Shown here: piece by piece, positions 25,259 through 33,858 of the stretch
Numbering within the stretch: the stretch's first letter is position 1
Layout: each line of letters begins with the position of its first letter
Source: Chloroflexota bacterium
GTDB taxonomy: Bacteria > Chloroflexota > Dehalococcoidia > Lucifugimonadales > UBA2985
NCBI GenBank assembly: GCA_028877205.1
Contig: JAPPHY010000016.1
Span: 62,001 to 126,000, forward strand
Direction: 5' to 3'
Length of the DNA stretch: 64,000 bases
Notes under the pieces: model-generated
The model's database searches: none
Seen by the model: only the letters and a program-made list of their open reading frames with translations
Told to the model about the DNA's origin: nothing
Program-made: the position numbers and the translations under genes

Positions 25259-25287
25259 TTGTTGCGCCGGGGCACGCGTGCTATCAT
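25259..25287 (+). promoter_or_regulatory. Promoter of the hypothetical gene at 25320
   Basis: TTGTTG, a 17-base spacer ending TGc, TATCAT. Start about 25,294, so the protein must begin at 25320 rather than at an upstream ATG at 25278. Confidence 0.65.
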
Positions 25288-25319
25288 CGGCGCGATACGC
25301 ACGAGAGGGGGCAGCTGCC

Positions 25320-25574
25320 ATGATGCCCAACGATCCATTCCACCATCAGCATACGGAGTACTGGGCCCACCGCACGGCGGACTACACACGCCACGGATAC
25401 AGCACCCGGCACCTCAGAATCGCCGACTTCATGTGGCACGCCATGGAGAACATGGTCAAGTACGCGACCTTCCCAATCTGGTGGCCCATCGTGGCGTGGA
25501 ACAGACGGAAGAAGCGCAAGAAGCAGCCTGTCGATCCGTTTGCCACGGACATCAACAGGCCGACCTACAGATAG
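25320..25574 (+). CDS. Hypothetical small basic protein
   Basis: The 84 residues (MMPNDPFHHQHTEYW...) start eight bases after a GAGAGGGGG ribosome-binding site. The protein is rich in His, Trp, Tyr and Arg. A moderately hydrophobic middle (MVKYATFPIWWPIVAW) could touch a membrane, and a strongly basic NRRKKRKK follows. No family is recognised. Its own promoter supports its reality. Confidence 0.6.
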   Translation: MMPNDPFHHQHTEYWAHRTADYTRHGYSTRHLRIADFMWHAMENMVKYATFPIWWPIVAWNRRKKRKKQPVDPFATDINRPTYR

Positions 25575-25608
25575 CCGGTCTACGAAGGAAGGACGAGTGC
25601 AGGAGCGG

Positions 25609-25956
25609 CTAGCCGAGCGCCTCCTCCAGCGCCTTCTGTGACGCCCCTATCACCAGCCTGCCCTTCAGGCTGACCAGCGGCCTCCTTATGAGCCGCGGCT
25701 CCTGTACCATCAGCTCCAGCAGCCTGTCTTCGTCAAGCTCTGCGGCGGGCAGGCCCAGGTCCTTGAACGAGGGGCTGTTCCAGGCGAAGGCGTCTGCAAC
25801 CCGGATCCCGCTCAGCAGGCCTCTGAGCTCATCCGCGTCGAATCTGTCCTTGAAGAAGTCGCGTTCCTCAACGTCTATATCATTCTCGTGGAGCCACGCT
25901 CGCACCCTTCGGCAGGTGGATCAGCGGCTCCACCAGTACAGGGTTGCCTTGGTCAT
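25609..25956 (-). CDS. ArsC/Spx-like thioredoxin-fold protein with in-frame TGA at the catalytic Cys position (candidate selenoprotein, or pseudogene)
   Basis: Read from ATG 25956, the frame gives MTKATLYWWSR, TGA (25923-25921), then STCRRVRAWLHENDID and a full ArsC-family fold ending with the conserved RLIRRPLV and G. Total length with the TGA read through is 115 residues, the normal family size. The TGA falls exactly where ArsC/Spx proteins have the first Cys of CxxC, the nucleophile. The start has a good GGAGG (25964-25968) and a consensus TATAAT promoter, so the 5' end is intact. A 4-bp hairpin with a G-first tetraloop lies 26 bases after the TGA (25887-25898), where a bacterial SECIS would be. 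Without readthrough only GTG 25905 remains as a start, and it would remove the active site. A nonsense mutation is the alternative. Confidence 0.7.
25887..25898 (-). promoter_or_regulatory. Candidate bacterial SECIS apical hairpin
   Basis: The mRNA reads CGUG-GCUC-CACG, a perfect 4-bp stem with a tetraloop beginning with G, 26 bases downstream of the in-frame UGA. The lower stem is poor. This placement fits the bacterial SECIS model as I recall it, but so short a stem also occurs by chance. Confidence 0.35.
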
Positions 25957-25986
25957 GTACCGGCCTCCGTCCTAATGTTGAATCGC

Positions 25987-26015
25987 ATTATACCGGAAGC
26001 GCCGTCCCGCGGTAA
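25987..26015 (-). promoter_or_regulatory. Promoter of the ArsC-like gene
   Basis: TTACCG, a 17-base spacer, then consensus TATAAT (25992-25987). Start about 25,980 and leader about 24 bases, which contains GGAGG eight bases before the ATG. Confidence 0.65.
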
Positions 26016-26034
26016 CCGCCCGCGTGTTCCAGGC

Positions 26035-26125
26035 CCCGCTCGTGCTGAGCTTGTCGAAGCATGAGCGGGGAGGGCGCGACCGTCGGCCATCCGCCCGCCC
26101 TTCGACCGGCTCAGGGTGAGCGGTG
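26035..26125. repeat. Palindromic repeats, family A (two copies)
   Basis: Copy 1, 26035-26070, reads CCCGCTC, CTGAGCTTGTCGAAG and GAGCGGG, a palindrome with a conserved core. Copy 2, 26095-26125, is a degenerate inverted copy (CCTTCGACCGGCTCAGGGTG). The second copy forms the 3' end and stop codon of the phosphoesterase gene. Confidence 0.85.
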
Positions 26126-26674
26126 GATACGCGACTCCAGCAGTTCCCGGCGGCTGACCTCCTGTCTCAGCTCCGCGCCCGGATTGGGGAGCGCGGCCGT
26201 ACCGTCGCCGAGCCGGACGATCTTTGCCGACAGCCGTTCCGCATCCACGTCTATCAGGCCGACTGTGCCCAGCCGCGTCGACAGGTGATGCGGAAGCGTG
26301 GGGCTGCCTGAGTTCACGTACACCACGCCGTCGACCAGCGCGAGACGCTCGTAGTGGGTGTGCCCGCTGATCACCACGTCCACCGGGGCGTCGAACTGGA
26401 CGCCGGAGGTGACGTCGTGGAGCATTCCGATTCTCCAGCCCTCCGCGTCCAGCGCCTGGGTTGGCTTCACCCGCGGGTCGTCCATGTCAAAGTCGTTGTT
26501 GCCGAGGGCCGCCAGCACCGGCGCGATCCTCTCCAGCCAGTCCAGCACGCCGGGCGTAACGATGTCGCCGGCGTGAAGGATCAGGTCAACGCCCTGAAAC
26601 GCGGTCGCGACCTCAGGCCAGGGCTCGCGAATGGTGGACGGGAGGTGGGTGTCCGCGATAAGCCCTATGCGCAT
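26111..26674 (-). CDS. Metallophosphoesterase, YfcE/MJ0936 (calcineurin-like) family
   Basis: This is a phosphodiesterase of the small calcineurin-like family, with 187 residues. I take ATG 26674 (MRIGLIADTHLP); upstream codons lack family similarity. The metal ligands are the expected D-x-H (ADTHL), GD (HAGDI), GNND and GHTH motifs, in order. It follows the class V aminotransferase by 61 bases on the same strand. The last residues (HRSP) and the TGA come from a palindromic repeat that seems to have replaced the original end. Natural substrate unknown. Confidence 0.88.
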   Translation of the reverse strand: MRIGLIADTHLPSTIREPWPEVATAFQGVDLILHAGDIVTPGVLDWLERIAPVLAALGNNDFDMDDPRVKPTQALDAEGWRIGMLHDVTSGVQFDAPVDVVISGHTHYERLALVDGVVYVNSGSPTLPHHLSTRLGTVGLIDVDAERLSAKIVRLGDGTAALPNPGAELRQEVSRRELLESRIHRSP

Positions 26675-26735
26675 GGCGTCAGTGTTGGGCGGCCTGGAGG
26701 TGTCGCCGTATGCGAGGTCGGCTCGGCGCTCCGGG

Positions 26736-27905
26736 TTAACCCTGCGCCCGGTATCCCTCGGCGGCGAGTCGCTCAAGGACCTCCGCCACCTTGTCGACCT
26801 CGCTGGCCGTGTTGAAGTAGTGGGTGCTGAAGCGTACACCGTCCGGGCCGTGCACGGTCCGCCCGACGATGTTGAACCTGTCCTGGAGCGTGGAGACGAG
26901 ATCCTCCGGAGGCCAGCCGTCCAGCCCGAGCGTCACCAGCCCGCAAGCCGACTCCTGGTCGGTAGTGCTGAGCAGCTCGCAGCCCTTGATCATGGACGCG
27001 CGATGGCGGAGCATGTTGCCGAGGTTCATGGCGTGCGCCTCGATTCGGTCGATCCCAATCTCCGAAATGATCCTCAGGCTCTCGGTGAGGCAGGCCGCCA
27101 GGCCGGGGCTGTTGGACACCAAGGAGAAGCGTCCGAGCGCGCCGCGCCTGAAGCCCACTCTCTCCGCCTCAAGCGCGTTGGTCGAGAACAGAGGCTCCAG
27201 CATATCGCGCCGGTCCGGATTGACGTACAGGGCGCCGGTGCCCACCGGTCCCATCGGCCACTTCTGGCCGGACATCGTGTAGAAGTCGCAGCCCAGGTCT
27301 GTAACGTTCACGGCGATCTGTCCGACACTCTGCGCGCCGTCCACCAGCACCGGCACGCCGGCTGCGTGTGCCGCCTCGGTGATCTCGCCGATGGGCAGTC
27401 GCAGGCCGCAGGTGAACTGGATGTGGCTCAGCGCAACCAGCTTCGTGCGATCTGTCATCTCGGACTTCACGAGGTTTAACGACTCATCGAACGTGGACAT
27501 GGTCGCAATGGGAGCCGATTTCACGCTTACGCCCATGCGCTCGGCGACCACCTTCGCGGGCGTGGTGAGGGCAGGGTGCTCCAGGTCGCAGATGAGCAGC
27601 TCGTCTCCCGGCTTCCAGTCCATGCCGTATATCACCACGTTGACGCCCTCGCGGGTGCTGTGGGTGAGGATGACGTCGTCTTCGGCGGCGCCCAGCAGTC
27701 CGGCTGCAGCCGCCGCGGCCGCCCGGTTGGCCTCCCTGTCGAGGGCTACGCCGCGTGCGCTCGCGGGGCCGACCAGCGCCTCCTGCTCCAGGGTTTCGGC
27801 CATGCGGCGCAGCGACGTCGTGGGCGTCGGGCCGGCCCAACCCGTGTTCATGTATATACGATCGCGGGTGATCGGCAGGAGCTCCCTAAGCTGGTCAGTG
27901 TTCAT
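26736..27905 (-). CDS. Class V aminotransferase (cysteine desulfurase/EgtE-like superfamily)
   Basis: This PLP enzyme has 389 residues. VDGAQSVGQI holds the PLP-binding Asp and TMSGQKWPMGPVGTGAL the Schiff-base Lys. LTHSTREGVNVV is the phosphate-binding loop region. The family includes cysteine desulfurases, selenocysteine lyases, isopenicillin N epimerase and EgtE; no single one is singled out. There is no obvious SufS-type active Cys loop, so ordinary Fe-S assembly is unlikely. Its promoter lies at 27948-27956. Confidence 0.85.
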   Translation of the reverse strand: MNTDQLRELLPITRDRIYMNTGWAGPTPTTSLRRMAETLEQEALVGPASARGVALDREANRAAAAAAAGLLGAAEDDVILTHSTREGVNVVIYGMDWKPGDELLICDLEHPALTTPAKVVAERMGVSVKSAPIATMSTFDESLNLVKSEMTDRTKLVALSHIQFTCGLRLPIGEITEAAHAAGVPVLVDGAQSVGQIAVNVTDLGCDFYTMSGQKWPMGPVGTGALYVNPDRRDMLEPLFSTNALEAERVGFRRGALGRFSLVSNSPGLAACLTESLRIISEIGIDRIEAHAMNLGNMLRHRASMIKGCELLSTTDQESACGLVTLGLDGWPPEDLVSTLQDRFNIVGRTVHGPDGVRFSTHYFNTASEVDKVAEVLERLAAEGYRAQG

Positions 27906-27947
27906 TCCATCCGTCCGTTGCGTGGTTTGGGCCGGTCGGCCTCGGCC

Positions 27948-27956
27948 ATTCTACCA
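27948..27956 (-). promoter_or_regulatory. Extended -10 of the class V aminotransferase
   Basis: The minus strand reads TGgTAGAAT; start about 27,941, leader about 36 bases. Confidence 0.5.
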
Positions 27957-27996
27957 CACGGAGCCGGAGGTGGGACCAATTGCAAGCCGTTGTGAA

Positions 27997-28025
27997 TTGC
28001 CTGCGGAGACTGCTGCCGTTAAACT
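27997..28025 (+). promoter_or_regulatory. Promoter of the DUF192 lipoprotein
   Basis: TTGCCT, a 17-base spacer, TAAACT. The -10 ends six bases before the GTG at 28032, so the transcript should be leaderless. Confidence 0.5.
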
Positions 28026-28031
28026 CGCTGG

Positions 28032-28739
28032 GTGGTACCCGTAGACGGAAAGCTGGGCAAGGCGGTTGCGGCTGTCCTTTGCGGCCTCTACCTGTTGCTG
28101 GCGGTGATGGCCTTGGCCTGCGTCGGCGCTGAGCCGACGCCATCGCCGACCCCCACTACGGCCGCCACATCAACGCCCGCCGCAACTGCGACCCCAGTCC
28201 CAACGCACACACCACCGCCGTCGCCGACCGCGACGCCCACGCCCGCGCCTCCGCCGGTCGCCACCGCTTCGCCTACGCCCATGCCGACCTCGACCGCTAC
28301 CTCGGTCCCCACGGCCACTCCGGACTACCCTGCGCGCTTCCAGCCGCCGGACCCGGAGACGGGAGCCGCGGGCGCGTCCGAGGCGCTGATTGCAGGGCAG
28401 GTGTTCCAGCTTGAGATCGCCGCAACGCACGCAGAGCGCGCCCGCGGCCTGATGGGCCAGAGACGCATACCGGACAATTTCGCCATGCTGTTCGTGTACG
28501 ACACCGAGTCCAGGCTCAGCTTCTGGATGAAGGGCACCCTGATTCCGCTGGACATACTCTTCCTGGACTCGGACGGCGTGGTGGTGGACGTACAGACGAT
28601 GACACCGCAGCCCGGCGCTTCCGACGGTGAGCTGATTGTGTATACGTCGGCCAGGCCGGCTCGGTACGCGCTTGAGATGAACGCGGGACTGGCAGAGGCG
28701 CTCGGAATCGAGCTAGGCGCGGCAGTTCTCTTCGACTAG
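28032..28739 (+). CDS. DUF192 lipoprotein with Pro/Thr-rich linker
   Basis: The 235 residues have a signal peptide ending in ALAC (probable lipidated Cys30). An 80-residue linker of Pro, Thr, Ala and Ser follows. From about residue 120 there is a DUF192 domain (ERARGLMGQRRIPDNFAMLF, FWMKGTLIPLDILF, Y..EMNAGLAE). DUF192 proteins are small secreted or anchored beta-barrels of unknown biochemical role. The start is GTG, with the -10 box directly ahead. The next gene, lhr, begins 40 bases on with its own promoter. Confidence 0.88.
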   Translation: MVPVDGKLGKAVAAVLCGLYLLLAVMALACVGAEPTPSPTPTTAATSTPAATATPVPTHTPPPSPTATPTPAPPPVATASPTPMPTSTATSVPTATPDYPARFQPPDPETGAAGASEALIAGQVFQLEIAATHAERARGLMGQRRIPDNFAMLFVYDTESRLSFWMKGTLIPLDILFLDSDGVVVDVQTMTPQPGASDGELIVYTSARPARYALEMNAGLAEALGIELGAAVLFD

Positions 28740-28764
28740 CTGCTGGCGTTGTTCCGTCCATTTG

Positions 28765-28773
28765 TGCTAGAAT
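28765..28773 (+). promoter_or_regulatory. Extended -10 of lhr
   Basis: TGcTAGAAT ends six bases before the lhr ATG at 28780. With no Shine-Dalgarno present, a leaderless mRNA is predicted. Confidence 0.55.
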
Positions 28774-28779
28774 CACGCC

Positions 28780-31700
28780 ATGCCTTTGACACAGCTTCAC
28801 CCCCTGGTGCGTGACTGGTTCCTGTCCCGTTTCGACGCGCCGACGGAGGCGCAGTCACAGGGCTGGCCGGCCATCGCACGGGGCCGCCACACGCTCATCG
28901 CCGCGCCCACCGGCTCCGGCAAGACGCTGGCTGCGTTCCTCATGTGCATCGATGGGCTGGTGCGCCGCGCCCTGGCAGGCGACCTGCCGGACACGACGCA
29001 GGTGGTCTACGTCTCGCCGCTGAAGGCCCTCTCAAACGACATCAGCAAGAACCTGGAGGTGCCTCTCAGCGAGATACAGGCGCTTGCGGAGGAGCGCGGA
29101 CTCCTTCTGCCTGAGATTCGAGCCGCAGTGCGCACGGGCGACACATCGTCTTCCGAGCGTCAGAAGATGGCGAAGAAGCCGCCCCACATTTTGATCACCA
29201 CGCCGGAGTCGCTGTACATCCTGCTCACTTCGGACAGCGGGCGCAGGGGGTTGAAGTCCGCACACACGCTGATACTCGACGAGATCCACGCGGTGGCCGA
29301 TGACAAGCGAGGCTCCCACCTCGCGCTGTCGGTGGAGCGGCTGTGCGCTCTGACCGACGCTCCGGTCACCCGCGTCGGCCTGTCCGCGACGCAGCGGCCC
29401 ATCGAGGAGATGGCCCGCTTCCTGGTCGGCAACGCCCACATCGACGGCGACGGCGCGCCGGACTGCCTCATCGTCGACACCGGCCACGCCCGCACCATCG
29501 ACCTGAAGATCCGGCTGCCCCAGCGCGAGCTCGGCCCAATAGCCAGCCACGAACAGTGGGGCGAGACACTGGACGATGTCGCCGAGCTCGTGATGGCGCA
29601 CGGCACGACCCTGATGTTCGTCAACACGCGCCGGCTGGTCGAAAGGCTGTCGCACCAGCTGTCGGAGCGGCTCGGCGAGGAAGCGGTTGTGGCCCACCAC
29701 GGCAGCCTCTCCCGCGCAACGCGCCTCGCCGCGGAGGACAAGCTGAAGCGGGGAGAGGTGAAGGTGTGCGTGGCCACGGCCTCCCTGGAGCTAGGCATAG
29801 ACATTGGCGACGTGGACCTGGTGTGCCAGATGGGCTCGCCGCGCTCCATCGGGCTGCTACTGCAGCGCATAGGTAGGTCAGGCCACAGCCTGGGCGCAGT
29901 TCCCAAGGGTCGTCTCTTTCCCATGACGCGCGACGAGCTTGTGGAGTGCGTGGCGCTCCTGAAAGCCGTGCGCAGGGGAGAGCTGGACACGCTTCGAATC
30001 CCGCCCTGGCCGCTGGACGTGATGGCGCAGCAGATGGTGGCGGCCTGCGCGGTGGAGGAGTGGAGCGAAGACGATCTATTCGACCTGTGCAGACGTGCCT
30101 ACCCGTACCGCGAGCTCGACCGGGAGAAGTTCGACCAGATAACGCAGGTGCTGTCCGAGGGCTTCACCTCCCGGCGCGGCCGCGGCGGCGCATTCCTGCA
30201 CCGCGACGGCGTTCACGGCCGCCTCACCGGCCGGCGGGGCGCGCGCATCGCTGCGATGACGGGCGGGGGCGCGATACCGGACAACGCCGACTACGACGTC
30301 ATCGCCGAGCCGGAAGACGTATTTGTGGGCAGCGTCAACGAGGACTTCGCAATCGAGAGCATGGCGGGAGACGTGTTCCTGCTTGGCAACAACCCGTGGA
30401 AGATACGCCGCGTCGAGAGCGGGAGGGTCCGGGTGGAGGACGCGCACGGCCTCCCGCCCAGTATACCCTTCTGGCTGGGTGAGGCGCCCGGCCGGACGTG
30501 GGAGCTCTCGCAGGAGGTGACCGAGCTGCGGGAGGCCGTCTCACAGCGGCTGGAGCGCCCGCACACTGCCGAACAGTGGGTGATGGACGAGGCCGGCGTC
30601 GACAGGGAGATTGCGGAGCAGCTGGTCGCCTACCATGCGGAGGGCGTTCGAGTGCTGGGCATGGTGCCCACCGGCCGGCGAGTGGTCGCGGAGCGTTTCT
30701 TCGACGAGAGCGGCGGCATGCAGCTTGTCATCCACGCGCCGTTTGGCTCGCGAATCAACCGCGCGTGGGGAATGGCGCTGCGCAAGAAGATCTGCCGCAC
30801 CTTCGACTTCGAGCTTCAGGCGGCGGCAACGGACGATGGGCTGAACTTCTCGCTGGGGCCGTCGCAGTCGTTCCCGCTGGAGGACGTGTTCAGGTACATT
30901 CGCGCCGCCACCGCCGAGGAGGTGCTGTTGCAGGCGGTGCTGCAGGCGCCCCTGTTCGGCACTCGATGGCGATGGGACGCCACGCGCGCCCTGGCCGTCA
31001 TGCGTTTCGCCGGCGGTCGCAAGGTGCCCGCGCCGCTCCAGCGCATGCGCTCCGACGACCTGCTGGCCGCCGTGTTCCCGGAGCAGGTGGCGTGCCAGGA
31101 CAACGCCATGCCAGGCGACATCGAGGTGCCCGACCATCCGCTGGTGTTCGAGACCGTCCGCGACTGCCTGACGGAGGCCATGGACGTGGAGGGGTTGAAG
31201 TCGGTGCTCGCCGCCATCGAGTCGGGCGAAATCGAGGTCTATGCCCGCGACACCGTGCAGCCCTCGGTCTTTGCGCATCAGCTCCTGAACACCATGCCCT
31301 ACGCCTTCCTCGACGAGGCGCCGCTGGAGGAGCGGCGGGCACGCGCGGTGCCTCTCCGCCGCGCCCTCCCGGACGCACGCGATCTGACCGCGCTGGACGC
31401 GGACGCCATTCGACAGGAAGCTGAATTCGCCTGGCCGCTTGTGCGTGATCCGGCCGAGCTTCACGATGCGCTCCTCGTTCTCGGCGTGCTGCCGCTGTCG
31501 GCCGCGTGGCCGTCGTGGAGCGCGCCCGCGGAGGCACGAGAGTCGTGGTTCCGGGCGCTTGTGGAGGACGATCTGGCGTACGTGCTGCATCGCAATGGCG
31601 TTCCCTTGGCGTGGGTGGCAGCCGAGCGCGTCACACTAGTGCAGGCCGTGTACCCGAACGCGACGCTGGAGCCTGTGTTCACGGGACCAGCCGCGGCCGA

Positions 31701-33057
31701 GATCGAGCGCGAGGACGCGGTCGTGGAGGTGCTGCGAGGCTGGACTGAGTGCGGCGGCCCGTTCACGGTAATCGAGATGGCGGACCGACTGGGACTTTCG
31801 CGGTCGGACGTGGCAATCGCAGTGGCCCGGCTGGAGGCCCAAGGCCAGCTGCTCAGGGGCAGGTTCAGCCCCGGCGCAGTCGAGGAGGAGCTGTGCGACC
31901 GACGGGTACTGGCGCGCATCCATCACGCAACCATCGGCCGCCTCCGCAGGGAGGTGGAGCCGGTATCGCACGCCGTATTCATGCGCTTCCTGCTGCGCTG
32001 GCAGCACATCCTCCCAAGCCACCGGCTGAGTGGCGAGGACGGCGTGCTGGAGGCCATCGAGCAGCTGCAGGGGTTCGAGGCGGCCGCGAGCGCGTGGGAG
32101 TCGGAGATTCTGCCCGCGCGCGTGGCAGACTACAGCGGGGCGCTTCTCGACAGGCTCTGCTGGGAGGGCGAGGTTACCTGGGGACGCTTCAGCCGAGCCA
32201 ACGGAAACGGAAGCTCCGCACACGGACGCGGCGCGCTCACCAGGGCAACGCCCATAACCCTGGCGCTGCGGGAGTCGCTGGACTGGCTGCTGGAACCCTC
32301 GCCCGCGGACGACTCACATCTTCCCGGAGGATGCACTGAGATACTGGAGCTTCTGTCGCGCCGGGGCGCGTCATTCACGGCTGACATCATCGCAGCCACA
32401 CGCCGCCTGCCCTCCGACGTGGAGGACATCCTGTGGCAGCTTGCCGCGGCCGGTCGCGTAACCTGTGATGGGCTGGAGCCACTGCGCAGACGCTTGCGCG
32501 GGGGTGGACTGGCCTCGCCATCGCGTCGCGGCTCGCGGGCCAGGCGCGGGACGCCTCGACGCAGCGGCGGATACAGCCGCTGGTCGGCGCTGGAGCCGCT
32601 GCGGCCGTTCGACGACCCAACGGAGGAGCGAGCGCGCCAGCTCTTGGCTCGATACGGCGTGCTGTTCCCGGAGCTGCTGGCGCGGGAGTCGTCCGCGCCG
32701 CCGTGGCGCGAGCTGGTCCGCCTGCTGAGGCGACTGGAGGCGCGCGGCGAGATACGCGGAGGGCGGTTCGTGGCGGGCTTCGTGGGCGAGCAGTTCGCGC
32801 TGCCGGAGGCGGTCGAGCTGCTGCGTAGCCTCCGTGACGTCGAATCCACGGGGGAGACGGTGACGCTGTCCGCGATGGACCCGCTGAACCTAGCCGGCAT
32901 CCTCTCGCCGGGCGAGCGCGTGCCCGCCCAGCCGGGCAACCGGGTCACGTACCGCGATGGCGTGCCGGTGGGGGAGGGCAACGCGGCCGCTAGTACGCAC
33001 GCCTCGCCGGACGGCGCTGACGCGCCGGTTGAGGTGAGGGTGGTGCGCCCGGTCTAG
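28780..33057 (+). CDS. lhr: Lhr-type superfamily 2 ATP-dependent helicase
   Basis: This is a 3'-5' DNA (or RNA:DNA) helicase of the Lhr family, probably acting in DNA repair. The 1,425 residues match full-length bacterial Lhr with the long C-terminal extension, not the ~900-residue Lhr-Core. Motifs in order are Q-motif FDAPTEAQSQGWPAI, I (APTGSGKT), Ia (VSPLKALSND), II (DEIHAV), III (SATQRP), V (ATASLELGIDIGDVD) and VI (QRIGRSGH). Winged-helix and Lhr core domains follow up to about residue 900, then an Arg-rich C-terminal region. No partner nuclease gene is adjacent. Confidence 0.95.
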   Translation: MPLTQLHPLVRDWFLSRFDAPTEAQSQGWPAIARGRHTLIAAPTGSGKTLAAFLMCIDGLVRRALAGDLPDTTQVVYVSPLKALSNDISKNLEVPLSEIQALAEERGLLLPEIRAAVRTGDTSSSERQKMAKKPPHILITTPESLYILLTSDSGRRGLKSAHTLILDEIHAVADDKRGSHLALSVERLCALTDAPVTRVGLSATQRPIEEMARFLVGNAHIDGDGAPDCLIVDTGHARTIDLKIRLPQRELGPIASHEQWGETLDDVAELVMAHGTTLMFVNTRRLVERLSHQLSERLGEEAVVAHHGSLSRATRLAAEDKLKRGEVKVCVATASLELGIDIGDVDLVCQMGSPRSIGLLLQRIGRSGHSLGAVPKGRLFPMTRDELVECVALLKAVRRGELDTLRIPPWPLDVMAQQMVAACAVEEWSEDDLFDLCRRAYPYRELDREKFDQITQVLSEGFTSRRGRGGAFLHRDGVHGRLTGRRGARIAAMTGGGAIPDNADYDVIAEPEDVFVGSVNEDFAIESMAGDVFLLGNNPWKIRRVESGRVRVEDAHGLPPSIPFWLGEAPGRTWELSQEVTELREAVSQRLERPHTAEQWVMDEAGVDREIAEQLVAYHAEGVRVLGMVPTGRRVVAERFFDESGGMQLVIHAPFGSRINRAWGMALRKKICRTFDFELQAAATDDGLNFSLGPSQSFPLEDVFRYIRAATAEEVLLQAVLQAPLFGTRWRWDATRALAVMRFAGGRKVPAPLQRMRSDDLLAAVFPEQVACQDNAMPGDIEVPDHPLVFETVRDCLTEAMDVEGLKSVLAAIESGEIEVYARDTVQPSVFAHQLLNTMPYAFLDEAPLEERRARAVPLRRALPDARDLTALDADAIRQEAEFAWPLVRDPAELHDALLVLGVLPLSAAWPSWSAPAEARESWFRALVEDDLAYVLHRNGVPLAWVAAERVTLVQAVYPNATLEPVFTGPAAAEIEREDAVVEVLRGWTECGGPFTVIEMADRLGLSRSDVAIAVARLEAQGQLLRGRFSPGAVEEELCDRRVLARIHHATIGRLRREVEPVSHAVFMRFLLRWQHILPSHRLSGEDGVLEAIEQLQGFEAAASAWESEILPARVADYSGALLDRLCWEGEVTWGRFSRANGNGSSAHGRGALTRATPITLALRESLDWLLEPSPADDSHLPGGCTEILELLSRRGASFTADIIAATRRLPSDVEDILWQLAAAGRVTCDGLEPLRRRLRGGGLASPSRRGSRARRGTPRRSGGYSRWSALEPLRPFDDPTEERARQLLARYGVLFPELLARESSAPPWRELVRLLRRLEARGEIRGGRFVAGFVGEQFALPEAVELLRSLRDVESTGETVTLSAMDPLNLAGILSPGERVPAQPGNRVTYRDGVPVGEGNAAASTHASPDGADAPVEVRVVRPV

Positions 33058-33123
33058 CTCATAGCTGCCTGGGTGTGGTGCTGGAACCCCTCTTGCGTTT
33101 GCCTCTAACGCCTCTTCGGTTTG

Positions 33124-33684
33124 CTAACCGGCACGGTCGTAGGAGGCCTGAATCCACGCAGCAACATCGGTGTCTACTTCGTCCGGACTTGCAATGTCGA
33201 CGGCGTGAGTACACATCCCGCTCGTCGCAACTACCCGGGGATTCTCAGGCGTAGTTGCAAGGTTCAGCCCCAGCCTAATGCGCTTTGCCGAGGCTGCCTG
33301 TATGAGCGCGAACTGCTTCTTTCTGCGAAAGCTCACGCCGGTCTTTTGGACTACCTTCGTCACGTCGGGGCCTACGCTCTCTACAACAGACGAAAGGGCG
33401 TGGTAGGCCGGGAGCAGCGCCGACTTGGAGCCAGAGTACTGAGCGGCCAACAGGCCTTCCGGAGTCATTGGCCCGCCCGCGAGCCGTTCGCGAACCACCT
33501 GAGCGAGCAGATTGGCGTTTCCGTGGGTTAGACCGTGGGTGGACTTGAGATACGCGACGACCTCGGAATGGCGCTCGATTCCATTCCGCCCAATCTCGTC
33601 GGCCACGTCGGCGGCCGTCTTGCCCAGCGATTCCTCGATACGCCTGAGCTGGGCCTCTGCCTGTGCTCTAGGATCCGTTGACAT
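33124..33684 (-). CDS. DUF4287/DUF5655-like protein
   Basis: The 186 residues split into two parts. The N-terminal ~80 (LGKTAADVADEIGRNG, then SEVVAYLKSTHGLTHGNANLLAQ) resembles DUF4287. The C-terminal ~100 (VVQKTGVSFRRKKQFALIQAASAKRIRLGLNL) resembles DUF5655, a domain thought to bind or transport-label unknown ligands. This fusion occurs widely as a single-gene accessory protein. Codon use is a little less GC-rich than its neighbours. It is followed by a repeat-rich gap, fitting an acquired gene. Confidence 0.7.
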   Translation of the reverse strand: MSTDPRAQAEAQLRRIEESLGKTAADVADEIGRNGIERHSEVVAYLKSTHGLTHGNANLLAQVVRERLAGGPMTPEGLLAAQYSGSKSALLPAYHALSSVVESVGPDVTKVVQKTGVSFRRKKQFALIQAASAKRIRLGLNLATTPENPRVVATSGMCTHAVDIASPDEVDTDVAAWIQASYDRAG

Positions 33685-33858
33685 TTATGAGCCTCCATAC
33701 CTGTTAGAGTTGTTATGGCCCGTCTGCAAGAATGAGTCCGCAGCGCAGGCATTTGAGCGTTGTCATGGCCCAAGGATTAAAGCACACGCCATCCGCGGTC
33801 GCAATGCGAGCGGGGCGTGTGCATGCCGCTCATCCTCGCATCAAGTGCGGGGCAGGCT

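Noticed and set aside
26736-27905. Selenocysteine lyase supporting the nearby candidate selenoprotein
   Set aside because: The class V aminotransferase family includes Sec lyases, but nothing in the sequence singles that out. Proximity alone is not evidence.
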